Assembly: GCA_903828025.1 (NCBI GenBank) | Contig: CAIKKO010000242.1 | Span: 1 to 9,431, forward strand | Direction of reading: 5' to 3' | DNA length: 9,431 nt | Source: an uncultured Sphingomonadales bacterium | Lineage (GTDB): Bacteria > Pseudomonadota > Alphaproteobacteria > Sphingomonadales > Sphingomonadaceae | In this document: one piece after another, positions 1-5,424 of the stretch | Position numbering within the stretch: position 1 is the stretch's first letter | Layout of the letters: every line of letters begins with the position of its first letter | Notes under the pieces: model-generated | What the model was told of the DNA's origin: nothing | What the model saw: only the letters and a program-made list of their open reading frames with translations | The model's database searches: none | Translations under genes and position numbers: made by a program

Positions 1-699
1 CAGGAACAGTTCCTTGCGGTCGCTATGCGTGGCCAGCGTCGAGCCATTGCCCGGCAGCGACAGACCCAGAGCCTCGGTCAGGCAGTTCATCGAATTGGCG
101 GTAAACATGCCCGAGCACGAGCCGCAGGTGGGGCATGCCGCCTTTTCGATGGCGGTGACGTCCTCGTCGCTCATGGTCTCGTCGGCAGCCGCCACCATGG
201 CGTCGACCAGATCGAGCGCATGCTCCTTGCCGCCAAGCACGACTTTGCCCGCTTCCATCGGCCCGCCGGAGACGAACACGACCGGGATATTGATCCGCAG
301 CGCGGCCATCAGCATGCCCGGCGTGATCTTGTCGCAGTTCGAGATGCACACCATGGCGTCGGCGCAGTGGGCGTTGACCATGAACTCGACGCTGTCGGCG
401 ATCAGATCGCGGCTGGGCAGCGAATAGAGCATGCCGTCATGCCCCATGGCGATGCCATCATCGACCGCGATGGTGTTGAATTCCTTGGCAACTCCGCCAG
501 CAGCCTCGATCTCGCGCGCGACCAGCTGGCCAAGGTCCTTGAGGTGGACATGGCCCGGCACGAACTGGGTGAAGCTGTTGACCACCGCGATGATCGGCTT
601 GCCGAAATCGCTGTCCTTCATGCCTGTCGCGCGCCACAGCCCGCGTGCGCCCGCCATGTTGCGGCCGTGGGTGGTGGTTCTGGAACGATAAACCGGCAT
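1..699 (-). CDS. ilvD: Dihydroxy-acid dehydratase, N-terminal 233 codons (cut by window edge)
   Basis: IlvD dehydrates 2,3-dihydroxy-acids to 2-keto acids in valine, isoleucine and pantothenate synthesis in the cytoplasm. The reading frame is open from an ATG at 697-699 to the left edge, giving 233 residues; E. coli-type family members are about 610-620 aa, so well over half is missing. Visible signatures are VDDGIAMGHDGM (79-90), ISNCDKITPGM (119-129), SGGPMEAGK and CPTCGSCSGMFTAN (189-202). By family knowledge C122 and C195 are iron-sulfur ligands, D81 and D123 bind magnesium, and K124 is the carbamylated lysine. GGAGAG six bases upstream supports the start. It lies 104 bases downstream of the amidohydrolase gene on the same strand. 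In that gap I see one 5-bp hairpin (722-735) and no convincing promoter, so it could be read from the upstream operon or from its own promoter. Identification is firm. Confidence 0.97.
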   Translation of the reverse strand, partial: MPVYRSRTTTHGRNMAGARGLWRATGMKDSDFGKPIIAVVNSFTQFVPGHVHLKDLGQLVAREIEAAGGVAKEFNTIAVDDGIAMGHDGMLYSLPSRDLIADSVEFMVNAHCADAMVCISNCDKITPGMLMAALRINIPVVFVSGGPMEAGKVVLGGKEHALDLVDAMVAAADETMSDEDVTAIEKAACPTCGSCSGMFTANSMNCLTEALGLSLPGNGSTLATHSDRKELFL

Positions 700-705
700 T
701 GCACT

Positions 706-711
706 CTCTCC
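706..711 (-). promoter_or_regulatory. Shine-Dalgarno of ilvD
   Basis: Minus-strand GGAGAG lies six bases before the ATG at 697-699. It fixes the start of ilvD at the codon beginning MPVYRSRTTTHGRNMAGAR, which matches the usual N-terminus of the family. Confidence 0.7.
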
Positions 712-803
712 GTCACGAGAATCGCCTCGGGGCGACAAGCGACTGCACCTACTCCAAGCCTGCAAAGGGGTCGAAAGTAATCTCCGCAACCATCCGGGAT
801 CGT

Positions 804-1532
804 TCAGCCTCCGAGCGAGACGGCAACCCGATTTGCGATCCGCGCGAGGCGCTCGGCCCAGAGCGCGTGGTTGGCGGGATCGGTGATCTGATCCTGCCGC
901 ACCTCGATGCCAAGGTAAGGCCGCCCTTCCGTTTCGGCATGGCGGTTCATCGTCGCATTGAGCAGGCGGCCCGAATAAGGCTCCTGATCGCCGACCACGA
1001 GGCCTTCGGCTTCAAGCAGCGGAATGGCGATGCGCGCCGCGCGGTCATCCGCGTTGTAGAGCACGCCGACATGCCAGGGGCGCAGCTGTGCCGGATCGCT
1101 GGCCAGTTGCGGCGTGAAGCTGTGCAGCGAGAGGATCAGCGCGGGCGGCATGGCGTCGAGCTGCGTGGCGAGGCCTGCGTGGTAAGGCCGATAGAACCGC
1201 GCGAGCCGGGCTTCGTGGCCTGCATGGTCCAGCGCGTTACCGGGAATGGCGTGACCGTCGCTGGCGATGGGGCAGACGGTGGGGCCGTGTTCGTCGCGGT
1301 TGAAATCGCAGACGAGGCGGCTGACATTGCCGAGGAATGCCGCGATCCCGGGGCGCTGCGCCATCATGGCGGCAACACCGGCCACGCCGATATCCACCGC
1401 GATATGCTGTTCGAGCAGCGCGGGATCAACGCCGAGATCAATATCGACCGGCACGCGGTTCGAGGCGTGATCGGAGACGACCAGAATGCCGCCGAAGCGC
1501 GGGGTGCCAAGGATCTGGAAGGCTTCGCTCAT
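804..1532 (-). CDS. N-formylglutamate amidohydrolase family protein
   Basis: A 242-residue protein of the N-formylglutamate amidohydrolase (FGase) family, metal-dependent hydrolases that in histidine degradation release formate from N-formylglutamate. Family-typical motifs are VVSDHASNRVP (18-28), the region around H43 and D47, SRLVCDFNRDEHG (71-83), LSLHSFTP (134-141), NRH (186-188) and IEVRQDQI (199-206). There is no signal peptide, so it is cytoplasmic. I chose the ATG at 1530-1532: AGGAG sits seven bases upstream and the ATG overlaps the ispE stop as ATGA. An in-frame ATG nine codons earlier (1557-1559) lies inside ispE and has no ribosome site. No histidine-utilisation (hut) gene is visible; the neighbours are ispE and ilvD, so the true substrate may be another N-formyl or amide compound. 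Family assignment is strong, substrate unknown. Confidence 0.9.
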   Translation of the reverse strand: MSEAFQILGTPRFGGILVVSDHASNRVPVDIDLGVDPALLEQHIAVDIGVAGVAAMMAQRPGIAAFLGNVSRLVCDFNRDEHGPTVCPIASDGHAIPGNALDHAGHEARLARFYRPYHAGLATQLDAMPPALILSLHSFTPQLASDPAQLRPWHVGVLYNADDRAARIAIPLLEAEGLVVGDQEPYSGRLLNATMNRHAETEGRPYLGIEVRQDQITDPANHALWAERLARIANRVAVSLGG

Positions 1533-2326
1533 CGCAGGGCTCCTGTCAGGTGCCACCATGTTGCAGGCAGCGCTGCGGCAGCGGCGGTGCAGGCTTCCGG
1601 GCTATCGTAAAGCGCAAAGCAGGTTGCGCCTGAACCTGACATGCGCGCAAGCCATGCGCCGCTGGCCTTGAGCGCCGCGAGCACATCCACGATCTCGGGC
1701 ACCAACGCGAAAGCGCTCGGCTCCAGATCGTTGCGGCCTTCAAGCGCGATGGTGCGCAAATCACCTGACGGCATGGGACCAAGGTCGATTCCGTTCCAAC
1801 CCTTGAACACCGGGCCCGTGGCGAGCGGTATGCGCGGATTGACCAGCAGCACCGGGGTACCGGCGAGATCATTGGTAACGGGTTCAAGCTCGGTCCCGGT
1901 GCCGCGCCCGATGCAGGCCTCGCTGCGCACGCAGGCGGGAACATCTGCGCCCAATCGGGCGGCGCGCTCCGCCCAGTCATCCGGCAAGCCCTGCGCGCGC
2001 TCGACCATGCGGAACACCGCGCCCGCATCCGCCGAGCCCCCGCCAAGCCCCGCCGCTACCGGCAGGCGCTTTTCCAGCGTGACGGCCCAACCCGGCCCAT
2101 GCGGCAAGCAATTCAGCGCCTTGGCGACGATATTTCCAAACGGATCAGAAAGGCCGGTGCCAAATTCGCCGAACACATGGAGACTGTCGTGCACGGCGGG
2201 CGTGGCCGCGAGTTCATCGCCCGCATCGACGAAGGCAAACAGCGTTTCAAGCTCATGATAGCCATCCTCGCGCCGCCGCCGGACGTGGAGTGCGAGGTTG
2301 ATCTTGGCGTAAGCGGTTTCCCTCAT
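1529..2326 (-). CDS. ispE: 4-diphosphocytidyl-2-C-methyl-D-erythritol kinase
   Basis: IspE phosphorylates CDP-methylerythritol with ATP, the fourth step of the MEP route to IPP and DMAPP. The 265-residue protein has the GHMP-kinase layout: AKINLALHV (7-15) with the expected catalytic lysine K8, DGYHELETLF (21-30), the glycine-rich ATP loop PVAAGLGGGSADAG (89-102), GADVPACV (126-133) with the expected catalytic aspartate D128, and the C-terminal motif MSGSGATCFALY (229-240). Length is close to the roughly 280 residues of E. coli IspE. The ATG at 2324-2326 overlaps the DUF559 stop as ATGA, and its TGA (1529-1531) overlaps the start of the amidohydrolase. Its ribosome-binding site, GGAGG, is supplied by the REP-like repeat just upstream, so an essential gene appears to be translated from a repeat-derived signal. 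Nothing in the kinase looks damaged. Confidence 0.97.
   Translation of the reverse strand: MRETAYAKINLALHVRRRREDGYHELETLFAFVDAGDELAATPAVHDSLHVFGEFGTGLSDPFGNIVAKALNCLPHGPGWAVTLEKRLPVAAGLGGGSADAGAVFRMVERAQGLPDDWAERAARLGADVPACVRSEACIGRGTGTELEPVTNDLAGTPVLLVNPRIPLATGPVFKGWNGIDLGPMPSGDLRTIALEGRNDLEPSAFALVPEIVDVLAALKASGAWLARMSGSGATCFALYDSPEACTAAAAALPATWWHLTGALR
1540..1544 (-). promoter_or_regulatory. Shine-Dalgarno deciding the amidohydrolase start
   Basis: Minus-strand AGGAG, inside the last codons of ispE, is seven bases before the ATG at 1530-1532. It favours that start over the in-frame ATG at 1557-1559 and fits translational coupling with ispE. Confidence 0.65.
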
Positions 2327-2757
2327 CGTTCCTCCCCGTCCCGGGTAGGGGGACCATCCGCAGGATGGTGGAGGGGCACAGCGCGGTTGAGTGCGACTTT
2401 CGCTACGCGCTCAACGCAAACTTCGGTTATCCGCCCGATGGCAACCCCCATATCGTCGAGCACGACTTTGGCGGGAACCCTTAATGTCGCCACGCCTTGC
2501 GACCGCAGGAAATGCGACCGCGCTGCATCACGCTTGACCGCATCCGCAGAATCATGGGCAAAGCCATCCACCTCAATCGCCAATCTCGCTGCCGCGCAGT
2601 AGAAATCGAGCACGTAGACTCCTGCCGGATGCTGGCGGCGGAACTTGAAGCCGCCGGGCCTCTCGCGAAGAGCCCGCCAGAGGAGACCTTCTGGCAGGCT
2701 CATTTCGCTGCGCAACTTGCGAGCGCGTTTGACTGTGTCGCGAGGTCCGGTGATCAC
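2323..2757 (-). CDS. DUF559 / Vsr-like endonuclease-fold protein
   Basis: A 144-residue protein of the DUF559 family, which has the PD-(D/E)XK-type fold related to Vsr mismatch endonucleases; the cellular role is not established. Features in order: a basic N-terminus with RKLRSEMSLPEGLLWRALRE (13-32), GFKFRRQHPAGVYVLDFYC (36-54), IEVDGFAH (61-68) and a RD pair at 76-77. D51, E62, D64 and H68 are the likely metal/catalytic cluster, and all are present. Residues from 127 on (HHPADGPPTRDGEE region) are encoded by the left REP-like repeat and are probably an add-on, not part of the fold. I chose GTG at 2755-2757, with GGAGGGG eight bases upstream; the frame stays open into the right repeat, so the start is not certain. 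Its TGA overlaps the ispE ATG. It is flanked by inverted repeats and lies in an otherwise housekeeping operon. Confidence 0.88.
   Translation of the reverse strand: MITGPRDTVKRARKLRSEMSLPEGLLWRALRERPGGFKFRRQHPAGVYVLDFYCAAARLAIEVDGFAHDSADAVKRDAARSHFLRSQGVATLRVPAKVVLDDMGVAIGRITEVCVERVAKVALNRAVPLHHPADGPPTRDGEER
2328..2379 (-). repeat. REP-like palindromic repeat, left copy
   Basis: A 52-base sequence that, read on the minus strand, matches the plus-strand sequence at 2763-2812 in 45 of 50 aligned positions plus two single-base gaps. It contains a perfect 7-bp hairpin, plus-strand ACCATCC (2353-2359), loop GCA, GGATGGT (2363-2369). A weaker second hairpin pairs 2331-2337 with 2343-2349 with one mismatch. 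The whole repeat is translated as the last residues (127 onward) of the DUF559 protein, and its outer end carries the ispE ribosome-binding site. GC-rich palindromes of this kind are typical of dispersed REP elements; whether it is multicopy in this genome cannot be seen here. Confidence 0.85.
2331..2335 (-). promoter_or_regulatory. Shine-Dalgarno of ispE, located inside a REP-like repeat
   Basis: Minus-strand GGAGG is four bases before the ispE ATG. It belongs to the conserved end GGGGAGGAAC of the left repeat (2328-2379); the right repeat carries the same bases. The ispE translation signal therefore seems to have been brought in by, or replaced by, the repeat. Confidence 0.6.
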
Positions 2758-2762
2758 GCTGG

Positions 2763-2812
2763 GTGCCCCTCCACCACCTGCGGTGGTCCCCCTCCCCCGT
2801 TGGGGGAGGAAC
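2763..2812 (+). repeat. REP-like palindromic repeat, right copy (inverted to the left copy)
   Basis: A 50-base sequence in inverted orientation to 2328-2379. It holds two hairpins: ACCACC (2773-2778), loop TGC, GGTGGT (2782-2787); and a perfect 8-bp stem CCTCCCCC (2791-2798), loop GTT, GGGGGAGG (2802-2809). Relative to the left copy, hairpin 1 has lost one base in each arm, keeping the pairing. It begins five bases beyond the ETF-QO stop on the minus strand, so its GC-rich hairpins would be the first structures in the message after ETF-QO. There is no T-run after them, so they could slow decay or attenuate but do not look like a standard intrinsic terminator. Confidence 0.85.
2766..2772 (-). 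promoter_or_regulatory. Shine-Dalgarno of the DUF559 gene, inside the right repeat
   Basis: Minus-strand GGAGGGG, eight bases before the GTG at 2755-2757, comes from the conserved inner end of the right REP-like repeat. It supports that GTG as start and shows the repeat and gene working as one unit. Confidence 0.5.
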
Positions 2813-2817
2813 TAGCC

Positions 2818-4464
2818 TCACATATTCGGATAGTTGGGGCCGCCGCCGCCTTCGGGCGTGACCCATTCGATGTTCTGCGTCGCGTCCTTGATGTCGCACG
2901 TCTTGCAGTGGACGCAGTTCTGGGCGTTGATCTGTAGGCGCGGTGCCCCCGCATGATCGGTGAGGAACTCATAGACGCCCGCCGGGCAGAACCGCGCTTC
3001 GGGCCCCGCATAGATCGGCAGGTTGATCGCGGTCGGGACCGACGGGTCTTTCAAAACGAGGTGGCAGGGCTGGTCCTCCTCGTGGTTGGTATAGGAGAAC
3101 GCCACCGAGGTCAGGCGGTCGAAGCTGATCACGCCATCGGGCTTGGGGTATTCGATCGGCTTGAACAAGTCGGCGCGCATCGTCGCGTCGCTGTCGCGGT
3201 GGTGCTTCATGCCCTTGACCGGATTCACCCGGAGCACGCGCGCCCACATGTCCGCGCCTGCCAGCACGGTGCCGAGCGCGCCGCCGAACTTGGCGACGAG
3301 CGGCTGCGCATTCTGGACGAGCTTGAGTTCCTTGGCGATCCAGCTTTCGCGGACGGCGGTATCGTATTCGGCCAGTTCATCCTGCTCGCGGCCCGCAGCG
3401 ATCGCAGCGGTGATGGCCTCGGCGGCCAGCATCCCGCTCTTCATCGCGGTGTGGCTGCCCTTGATGCGCGGCACGTTGACGAAGCCGGCCGAGCACCCGA
3501 TGAGCGCGCCGCCGGGGAACGCGAGCTTCGGCACCGACTGCCACCCGCCCTCGTTGATCGCGCGCGCGCCATAGGACACGCGGCGGCCGCCTTCGAGGAT
3601 CGCGCGGATTTCCGGATGCTGCTTCCAGCGCTGGAACTCTTCGTACGGGTAGACGTAGGGGTTCGCGTAATCGAGCGCGGTGACGAAACCCAGGGCGACC
3701 TGATTGTTCGCCTGATGATAGAGGAACCCGCCCCCCCATGAATTGCTTTCCGACAGCGGCCAGCCCTGTGTGTGGATCACGCGGCCCTGCACATGCTTGT
3801 CGGGATCGATATCCCACAGTTCCTTGATGCCGATGCCATAGACTTGCGGCTGGCAATCCCGCTCAAGGTCAAACTTCGCCTTCAAGCGCTTTGTCAGGTG
3901 TCCGCGCGCACCTTCTGCAAACAGGGTGTATTTGCCGTGGAGCTCCATGCCAGGCTGATAATCACCCTTGCGCTCCCCGTCCTTGCCCACGCCCATATCA
4001 CCGGTGGCGACGCCAATCACCGTGCCCGCCTCGTTGAACAGGACTTCAGCTGCCGGGAAGCCGGGGAAGATCTCCACGCCCAGTTCGGTGGCCTGCTCGG
4101 CAAGCCAGCGGCAGAGGTTGCCAAGGCTGCCGGTGTAATTGCCGTGGTTCGACATGAACGGAGGCATCGGCCAATGCGGCAGCGCGGTCTTGCCGGTGCG
4201 GCTCATCACCCAGTGCCAGTTGTCGGTGACGGGCACTTCAGCCAGCGAACAGCCCTGCTCGCGCCAGTCTGACAGCAGTTCATCGAGCGCCTTGGGATCG
4301 ACCACCGCGCCAGACAGGATATGCGCGCCGATTTCCGAGCCTTTTTCAAGGATGCACACCGAGATATCGGCGTTGACCTGCTTGATGCGGATCGCCGCAG
4401 CCAGACCGGCCGGCCCGCCACCGACGATCACGACGTCATACGGCATCGATTCCCGTTCGCTCAT
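2818..4464 (-). CDS. Electron transfer flavoprotein-ubiquinone oxidoreductase (ETF-QO)
   Basis: ETF-QO (orthologue of mitochondrial ETFDH) passes electrons from reduced ETF, fed by acyl-CoA and other dehydrogenases, to ubiquinone at the inner membrane. From the ATG at 4462-4464 the protein is 548 residues, the usual size. It has an N-terminal FAD-binding VVIVGGGPAGL (11-21), LEKGSEIGAHILSGAV after it, and a C-terminal 4Fe-4S ferredoxin-like domain with CPAGVYE (C493) and NCVHCKTCDIKD (C517, C520, C523). It ends in the characteristic WVTPEGGGGPNYPNM, so the C-terminus is intact despite the repeat five bases past the stop. A GTG eleven codons upstream (4495-4497) has no ribosome site; the ATG has GGAG nine bases before it and starts directly with MSERESMPYDVVIV. 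No etfA or etfB gene is in the window. It is first in the minus-strand gene series and divergent from the UDG-like gene. Confidence 0.97.
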   Translation of the reverse strand: MSERESMPYDVVIVGGGPAGLAAAIRIKQVNADISVCILEKGSEIGAHILSGAVVDPKALDELLSDWREQGCSLAEVPVTDNWHWVMSRTGKTALPHWPMPPFMSNHGNYTGSLGNLCRWLAEQATELGVEIFPGFPAAEVLFNEAGTVIGVATGDMGVGKDGERKGDYQPGMELHGKYTLFAEGARGHLTKRLKAKFDLERDCQPQVYGIGIKELWDIDPDKHVQGRVIHTQGWPLSESNSWGGGFLYHQANNQVALGFVTALDYANPYVYPYEEFQRWKQHPEIRAILEGGRRVSYGARAINEGGWQSVPKLAFPGGALIGCSAGFVNVPRIKGSHTAMKSGMLAAEAITAAIAAGREQDELAEYDTAVRESWIAKELKLVQNAQPLVAKFGGALGTVLAGADMWARVLRVNPVKGMKHHRDSDATMRADLFKPIEYPKPDGVISFDRLTSVAFSYTNHEEDQPCHLVLKDPSVPTAINLPIYAGPEARFCPAGVYEFLTDHAGAPRLQINAQNCVHCKTCDIKDATQNIEWVTPEGGGGPNYPNM

Positions 4465-4568
4465 TCTATCTCGCTCCGACCGCAGGCAATTGAACACAGA
4501 CCGGGCACGTCATGCCCCGAAACCTTAGTCTTCGCCTTGAAAGCTGGCGCAAGCAAGGTCAAGACCGG
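4465..4568. promoter_or_regulatory. Divergent intergenic region between ETF-QO and the UDG-like gene
   Basis: About 104 bases separate the two divergent starts, so promoters for both gene series are expected here. I could not identify a convincing -35/-10 pair on either strand. The only structure is a small inverted repeat, GGGCA (4503-4507), CGTCA, TGCCC (4513-4517), which could be a regulator half-site pair or chance. Confidence 0.35.
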
Positions 4569-5354
4569 ATGGTGATGGGACAGCTTGACACAGGAACCAG
4601 CGGGCTTGGCGATGGCCTCGAAGCCGCGCTCGCGTGGTGGCGCGAGGCGGGGGTCGATTATGCCTTCCTCGATGCGCCGCAGGACTGGTTGGCTGCGGCG
4701 GCTCCGGTGCCCGCGCCAAAGGCTGAGCAAACCCCGGCTCCCAAGCCCACCCGCGCCGCGCCGCCAGTGCCCGAAGCCGGGCCAATCGCGGCAGACCGCA
4801 CGCGCTGGCCTGCAACATTGCCAGACTTCGCGCCGTGGTGGCTGGCCGAGCCATCGCTTGCGCCGCGCGGATTGGCCCGGGTGCCGCCGTCAGGCCCGGC
4901 GAATCCGGCGCTGATGGTGCTGGTGCCGATGCCCGCCGAGGATGACGAGGGGGCGCTGCTTTCTGGCAAGACCGGCCGCCTGCTCGATGCGATGCTGGCC
5001 GCGTTCGGGGTCGATCCGGCCCGGGTTTACCGCGCCTCGGCCCTTCCGGCTCGGATTGCCCTGCCCGATTGGGCGGCTCTGGCCGGAGCCGGCCTCGGTG
5101 CGGTGCTGGCGCGCCATGTCACGCTGGTTGCGCCGGAACGCCTCCTCGTCTTTGGCCGGAGCGACATTCTGGCGCTTATGGGGCACGATTCAGCGCATAG
5201 CGCTCTGCATTTACGCGGGTTTAACCATGAGTCTGGCACCGTTTCGGCGGGTTTCGAGTATGATCTGGAAACTCTGCTGGCCAAACCGGGCTGGAAAGCC
5301 GGGGTTTGGCAGCGCTGGCTGGACGGGGGTCCGGTTGGTCCGGATGCGCAGTGA
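4569..5354 (+). CDS. Uracil-DNA glycosylase superfamily-like protein, probably non-catalytic
   Basis: A 261-residue protein (ATG at 4569, AAGG about ten bases upstream). It has a short helical N-terminus (LEAALAWWREAGVDYAFLD), an Ala/Pro-rich linker (about 41-75), then a domain resembling family 4/5 uracil-DNA glycosylases: PMPAEDDEGALLSGKTGRLL (120-139) aligns with the usual GExPGxxED...GRAGxLLD motif, PERLLVFGRS (179-188) with the central strand, and FEYDLETLLAKPGWKAGVW (219-237) with the HPAYLL...K...W motif. The glycine-rich start of motif 1 and the HP of the last motif are replaced, and there are no cysteines for the 4Fe-4S cluster of family 4. I infer a UDG fold that has lost glycosylase activity, perhaps a DNA- or protein-binding scaffold. 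Alternative starts are an in-frame ATG at 4512 and another at 4575. First gene of the plus-strand series; 66 bases precede slt. Confidence 0.72.
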   Translation: MVMGQLDTGTSGLGDGLEAALAWWREAGVDYAFLDAPQDWLAAAAPVPAPKAEQTPAPKPTRAAPPVPEAGPIAADRTRWPATLPDFAPWWLAEPSLAPRGLARVPPSGPANPALMVLVPMPAEDDEGALLSGKTGRLLDAMLAAFGVDPARVYRASALPARIALPDWAALAGAGLGAVLARHVTLVAPERLLVFGRSDILALMGHDSAHSALHLRGFNHESGTVSAGFEYDLETLLAKPGWKAGVWQRWLDGGPVGPDAQ

Positions 5355-5374
5355 ACGGGGTGCCGGCCCCTTGT

Positions 5375-5379
5375 GGAGG
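5375..5379 (+). promoter_or_regulatory. Strong Shine-Dalgarno before a short leader ORF
   Basis: GGAGG lies nine bases before ATG 5389-5391, which opens an 11-codon ORF. The slt start itself (GTG 5421) has only a poor, too-close GAAGAAG, so this is the best ribosome-binding site in the interval. Confidence 0.45.
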
Positions 5380-5388
5380 CTGGCTTGC

Positions 5389-5424
5389 ATGAACGGGAAC
5401 AATTCCGCGGTGAAGAAGTCGTGA
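5389..5424 (+). CDS. Possible 11-codon leader ORF coupled to slt
   Basis: ATG at 5389 encodes an 11-residue peptide (MNGNNSAVKKS) ending in TGA at 5422-5424, which overlaps the proposed slt GTG start as GTGA. GGAGG precedes it at 5375-5379. The arrangement would let ribosomes terminate and restart on slt, compensating for slt's weak signal. It is not a recognisable regulatory peptide and could be chance; the frame continues upstream as a shadow of the UDG-like gene. Confidence 0.35.
   Translation: MNGNNSAVKKS

Larger units (their letters stand above)
2328..2812 (-). mobile_element. Putative REP-flanked DUF559 nuclease cassette
   Basis: A 485-base unit made of the right repeat, the DUF559 nuclease gene and the left repeat, with the repeats as terminal inverted repeats. 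Just outside each end is TGAGG on the minus strand (2816-2820 and 2321-2325), a possible 5-base target duplication two to three bases from the repeat ends. The unit separates ETF-QO from ispE, which otherwise form part of a tight co-directional operon. No transposase or RAYT gene is present, so mobilisation would have to be in trans or by an unknown route. That this is a single mobile unit is inference; two independent REP insertions next to a resident gene is the main alternative. Confidence 0.5.

Noticed and set aside
722..735. Hairpin TCGCC/GGCGA between the amidohydrolase gene and ilvD as a terminator
   Set aside because: Only five pairs and no T-run on the minus strand; such short stems are common in GC-rich DNA.
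25..780. Long plus-strand ORFs antisense to ilvD, the amidohydrolase, ispE and ETF-QO (for example 25-780, 645-1610, 2953-3741)
   Set aside because: They are shadows of minus-strand genes in GC-rich DNA; translations are low-complexity and resemble no family, while the minus-strand products are clear.
749..793. 14-codon minus-strand ORF in the leader of ilvD, a possible attenuation leader peptide
   Set aside because: It has no clear ribosome site, only one Val, one Ile and one Leu, and no terminator/antiterminator pair follows, unlike branched-chain attenuators.
3729..3737. Run of C (G on the coding strand) in ETF-QO as a slippage or phase-variation site
   Set aside because: It encodes the conserved Trp-Gly-Gly-Gly stretch of the family and the frame is intact; a 7-base run in GC-rich DNA is not enough evidence.
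4583..4588. TTGACA, a perfect -35-like box on the plus strand
   Set aside because: It lies inside the UDG-like coding region just after its start, and no -10-like sequence follows at proper spacing.
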